64,000 nucleotides of DNA from NCBI GenBank assembly GCA_049509915.1, contig JBEKZL010000014.1, positions 6,402 to 70,401 of the forward strand, read 5' to 3'. This stretch comes from JBEKYD01 sp049509915 (lineage in GTDB: Bacteria; Acidobacteriota; Terriglobia; Bryobacterales; Bryobacteraceae). The notes under the pieces are model-generated. The model worked only from the letters and a program-made list of their open reading frames with translations. It did not search any database and had not been told where the DNA came from. The translations under genes and the position numbers were made by a program. Positions 61,041 to 64,000 of this stretch are shown piece by piece; the first letter of the stretch is position 1; each line of letters opens with the position of its first letter.

Positions 61041-63112
61041 ATGGCGAGCCCTGCAATTCTCGAAGCCGGCTCCGATGAATCGATCGCCGCGCGATACGAG
61101 TCGCTGATTCGCCTTGCCGATTCCATCCGGGCGCATCGCGCGCCCAAGGACTTGTTTGGCGTTCTGGCGGAAGAACTTCAGCAGATCGTTCCCTTCGACG
61201 GCATTGCGCAATTCGACGAAAGCGCCAATAAGATTCAATGGCACCTCTGTGAGAAGTGTACGAAAACTGACTCATTCCAGCCGCGGAAGGAGGATACCGT
61301 CGCCTGGTGGGTTTACCAAGAACAACAATCGGTGATTATTCACGATGTGTTGCACGAAACCCGGTTTCCGGAGCAAATCAGGGCGGTGCGGGAGTGTGGG
61401 CTGCGATCCCTGTGCGTCGTGCCTCTTACCACCGCGCACCGTCGGCTGGGCAGTCTCGCACTTGGCAGCAGAGCACCCTACGCTTATTCCGAAGAAGAGG
61501 TCCGTTTCGTATCGCTGGTAGCCGCCCAGATTGCGCTTGCCATGGACGACGGCATGAACTCCGACGCCTTGCGGCGCGCGCAGGAACGCCTCGGACTGCT
61601 GCTGGCGCTGACGAACCGGATTGTCTCCAATCTCGATCTCCGGGTGGTGCTGCGTGAAATCGCCGCGAGCATCCGCCGGGTGATGCAGTGTGAAGGAGTC
61701 AGCGTCGTCCTGCCGGATGAGGAAACATCTTCGCTGCGCATATTTGCGCTCGATATCGACGGCTCTCACGACCATATTCGCGAAGGAGTCGAACTCCCCA
61801 CCGCCAAGCGCGACAGTCTGCTGGAGGTTCTGCGAAAGGGCCAGCCCGCTGTTGTGGACGTATCCGGGGATATGGAGTCTTCCCGTCACGGACTGAAAGC
61901 GCTGTGTCACCTGCCGCTCGTCGGCCGGGAACGAGTGTTGGGAATTCTGAGTCTGGCCAGCAATGCGGAGGGCGCTTTCCCACCCGAAGACCTGGAGTTT
62001 CTGCGCCAGTTGGCGAACCAGGTGGCCATCGCAGTCGAGAACGCGCTGGCTTACGCCAGATTACCGAACTGAAAGAGAAACTGGCGCAGGAAAAGCTCTA
62101 CCTCGAAGATGAAATCCGCAGCGAACTGAATTTCGAAGAGATCGTCGGAACGAGCGAAGCGCTGCGGCAAGTCCTCAAACAAGTGGAAAGCGTAGCGCCG
62201 ACCGACTCCACCGTGCTGATCTATGGGGAAACCGGTACGGGCAACGAGTTGGTGGCGCGCGCACTGCACAATCTCGGCTCGCGGAGATCGAGCGCGTTCG
62301 TGAAACTGAATTGCGCGGCAATTCCCACGGGACTGCTCGAAAGTGAACTGTTTGGGCACGAGAAGGGCGCGTTTACCGGGGCGATCGCGCAGCGCGTGGG
62401 CCGCTTCGAACTGGCCAATCACGGCACGGTCTTTCTGGATGAGGTTGGCGAAATTCCGCTCGAATTGCAGCCCAAGCTGCTCCGCGTGCTGCAGGAGCGG
62501 GAATTCGAGCGGCTGGGCAGCGCCCGGACGCTGCGTACGGATGCGCGCCTGATCGCGGCCACGAACCGCGATCTGGCCGCCATGGTGGATGAGAACAGGT
62601 TCCGATCGGACCGCTATTACCGGCTGAACGTTTTCCCCATCCGCGTGCCTTCCTTGCGGGAACGGCCGGTCGATATCCCGCTGCTGGTACCTCACTTCGT
62701 GCAGCAGTTCAGCCGCCGCCTGAGCCGGCACATAGACACGATCCCTTCCGAGGTCATGGAGGCCCTGGTTCGCTATCACTGGCCCGGCAACATTCGGGAA
62801 CTGCAAAACGTGCTGGAGCGCGCCGTGATCCTTTCCACCGGAGCGGTATTGCGGGTAGCCACCGACGATTTGCGCATCGCCAATCACGGACGCGCCGAAG
62901 TCCGGGAATCTGCCGGCGGGCCGGGCATGCGATCGGTCCTGGACGATACCGAACGACAACAGATCCTGGCCGCTCTGGAACGGTCGAACTGGGTACTTGC
63001 CGGCCCGAACGGCGCGGCCGCACGTCTTGGAATGAAGCGCTCCACGCTGCAATCGCACATGCGCAGGGTCGGTATTTCGACATCCCGCTCAGGCCGCCTG
63101 ACCCCTGCCTGA
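61041..63112 (+). pseudogene. FhlA-like sigma-54 activator, frameshifted and with altered Walker A
   Basis: Two GAF domains (about residues 15-345) are followed, after a frame change near 62057, by an AAA+ sigma-54 interaction domain (ELFGHEKGAFTGAIAQRVGR with the GAFTGA loop; TVFLDEVGEIPLELQPKLLR as Walker B) and a Fis-type HTH (GPNGAAARLGMKRSTLQSHM). The join ENALAY-/-QITELKEKLAQEK is explained by loss of one C (TACCGCCAG to TACGCCAG). The Walker A reads GETGTGNELVARAL, where the ATP-binding Lys is Asn. Both lesions argue for inactivity. It lies about 100 bp downstream of the GH130 gene, which it may once have regulated. Confidence 0.85.
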
Positions 63113-63249
63113 AATCCGGCACTGCCCGGTTCCAGGCTTCGATATCGCCGGGCACTCGCGCGTCGTGCTCGAACCAACCTCTTCGTTTCATCCAGCTTAC
63201 CCACACAAACTGCTTTTGGTCCTCGAAATGCACTTAACCACAGCGTCAT

Positions 63250-63573
63250 ATGCTTCGCATCATCAGCAGCCGGGAAACAGGAAGCCAGGATTGGATGCTG
63301 TGCGGTCAACTGGCAGGGGCCTGGGTCACCGAACTGCACGAGCAGTGGGTGCGCCGACGACGCGAGTCTCCCGACCTGCTGCGTCTCCTCGATCTAAGCG
63401 ACGTCACCTTCATCGATGAAGCCGGCGCGCGATTGCTGCGCGAAATGCGAAGCGAGGGCGTGAGGTTTGTTGCAAAAGGCGTGGAAACGCGGCATCTCGT
63501 GGAAAATCTCGAGAAGCTGGAGAGGCCCGAACTGCGGAGATTCTTTGGCCAACCACGAGACAGGGGCTGTTAG
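63250..63573 (+). CDS. STAS-domain protein
   Basis: The product is 107 residues. LLRLLDLSDVTFIDEAGARL, LREMRSEGVRFVAKGVETRH and LVENLEKL give the anti-sigma-antagonist fold. The usual phospho-Ser position after DVTFID reads Glu (FIDEAGA), so it is probably not a phospho-switch, or it mimics the phosphorylated state. It lies 137 bp downstream of the broken sigma-54 activator. Confidence 0.8.
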   Translation: MLRIISSRETGSQDWMLCGQLAGAWVTELHEQWVRRRRESPDLLRLLDLSDVTFIDEAGARLLREMRSEGVRFVAKGVETRHLVENLEKLERPELRRFFGQPRDRGC

Positions 63574-63644
63574 CCAACGTCTCTCGCGGTTCGAGTACAA
63601 TCGCACCACGTCGTGCGCGCATTTCAAACAGGCGATGAATTTTC

Positions 63645-63872
63645 ATGACAACTCGGTTTCTATACACACGAGCGTTTTGTACCGGAGGCATCCTGGCCGC
63701 GGCGGTCCTCTTCACAGCGGGCTGCGTTACCCAGACCGCGGCTGCTCCACCTTCGCTGCCCACGGCCGGGGTTGTGCCGGTGGAGCAGCGCGACGTGCCG
63801 GTTTATCGCGAATGAATCGGCACATTGAACGGAATGGCCAATGCGGATATTCGATGGACGATTAGGCCGTAG
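63645..63872 (+). pseudogene. RND efflux periplasmic adaptor, 5' remnant
   Basis: From ATG 63645: a lipoprotein signal with lipobox (AVLFTAGC), then PTAGVVPVEQRDVPVYRE and TGA 63813-63815. The frame continues IGTLNGMANADIR to TAG 63870-63872. Intact adaptors read VEQRDVPIYREWVGTLDGMA NADIR, so the TGA is most likely a mutated TGG (Trp). After NADIR the homology ends. The rest of the gene is absent. Confidence 0.8.
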
Positions 63873-63957
63873 TTGGTTTAGCCCCAATACTGTTCACTTA
63901 ACAGCATTTTAATGCTATTCTGTTTTAGGGCTGATGCCTCCAGAAGGAGGTTGTCCT

Positions 63958-64000
63958 ATGCGCGTTGCGACCGTAGAATCAACTACACTGCTGACGGTTT
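63958..64000 (+). CDS. Start of a probable KTSC-domain protein (cut by the window end)
   Basis: AGGAGG lies 8 nt before ATG 63958. The 14 visible residues, MRVATVESTTLLTV, resemble the opening of small KTSC-domain proteins (VESxxLxxVxYD). Too little is present for certainty. The AT-rich AGCATTTTAATGCT hairpin upstream (about 63903-63916) may be part of its promoter region. Confidence 0.4.
   Translation, partial: MRVATVESTTLLTV

Overview
The window is high-GC DNA, almost certainly from an Acidobacteriota member of the Solibacter/Bryobacterales type. The evidence is an outer-membrane receptor with an N-terminal carboxypeptidase-regulatory-like domain, an acidobacterial-type VWFA protein, many paralogous sugar-acid and regulatory genes, GC-rich dispersed palindromic repeats, and many decaying genes. 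No rRNA, tRNA, CRISPR array or intact transposase was recognised.

Layout. 1-3 kb: truncated TonB-type receptor, a junk zone with receiver-domain and IS66-like fragments, and an RsbRD-like sensor. 3.1-6.5 kb: a 1147-aa protein, probably a PPi-type PEP carboxykinase. 6.6-13.7 kb: sugar metabolism (galactonate-dehydratase-like enolase, a secreted glycoside-hydrolase-like protein, URO-D-family protein, RhaT-like transporter), a DUF433/DUF5615 toxin-antitoxin pair and a membrane pseudogene. 13.7-15.9 kb: broken deoC and a broken PEP-synthase-like gene. 16-18.8 kb: perR-katG peroxide-defence operon with a promoter and PerR-box-like palindrome. 18.9-25.4 kb: aldo/keto reductase, second DUF433/DUF5615 pair, MITE-like inverted repeat, a large nuclease/SEC-C pseudogene with five lesions, and a MntA/HepT pair bracketed by two copies of an aldolase 3' end. 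24.8-29.1 kb: tetronate (threonate/erythronate) catabolic operon. 29.2-36.5 kb: VWFA protein, PilZ-like protein, PspA membrane-stress cluster and a broken beta-propeller gene.

36.8-42.8 kb is a stressosome module: RsbR, RsbS, RsbT and an ATPase-RsbX fusion, followed by a hybrid kinase that itself starts with an RsbT-like domain and a receiver-histidine kinase. 42.7-43.4 kb holds two gene remnants. 43.7-45.9 kb, read on the minus strand, encodes an EACC1-like protein, a caspase with an EF-hand loop and a WD40 protein. This resembles the EACC1/caspase class of bacterial conflict systems and is the most interesting locus here.

46-49.3 kb: IS481 remnant, DUF2293 protein and 5-oxoprolinase subunits pxpB/pxpC. 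49.4-53.2 kb: groES-groEL at the end of a six-gene minus-strand run with four small unusual genes, divergent from an HTH regulator and TTAACC/GGTTAA palindromes. 54.3-61 kb: tight cluster of two GT4 glycosyltransferases, two GH130-like proteins and a transglutaminase. 61-64 kb: a broken sigma-54 activator (frameshift plus Walker A Lys to Asn), a STAS protein, an RND-adaptor remnant and the start of a probable KTSC-domain gene.

About a dozen genes are broken by single-base indels, nonsense codons or internal deletions. The larger deletions and the 10-bp duplication look like genuine decay. The isolated 1-nt shifts could also be sequencing errors.
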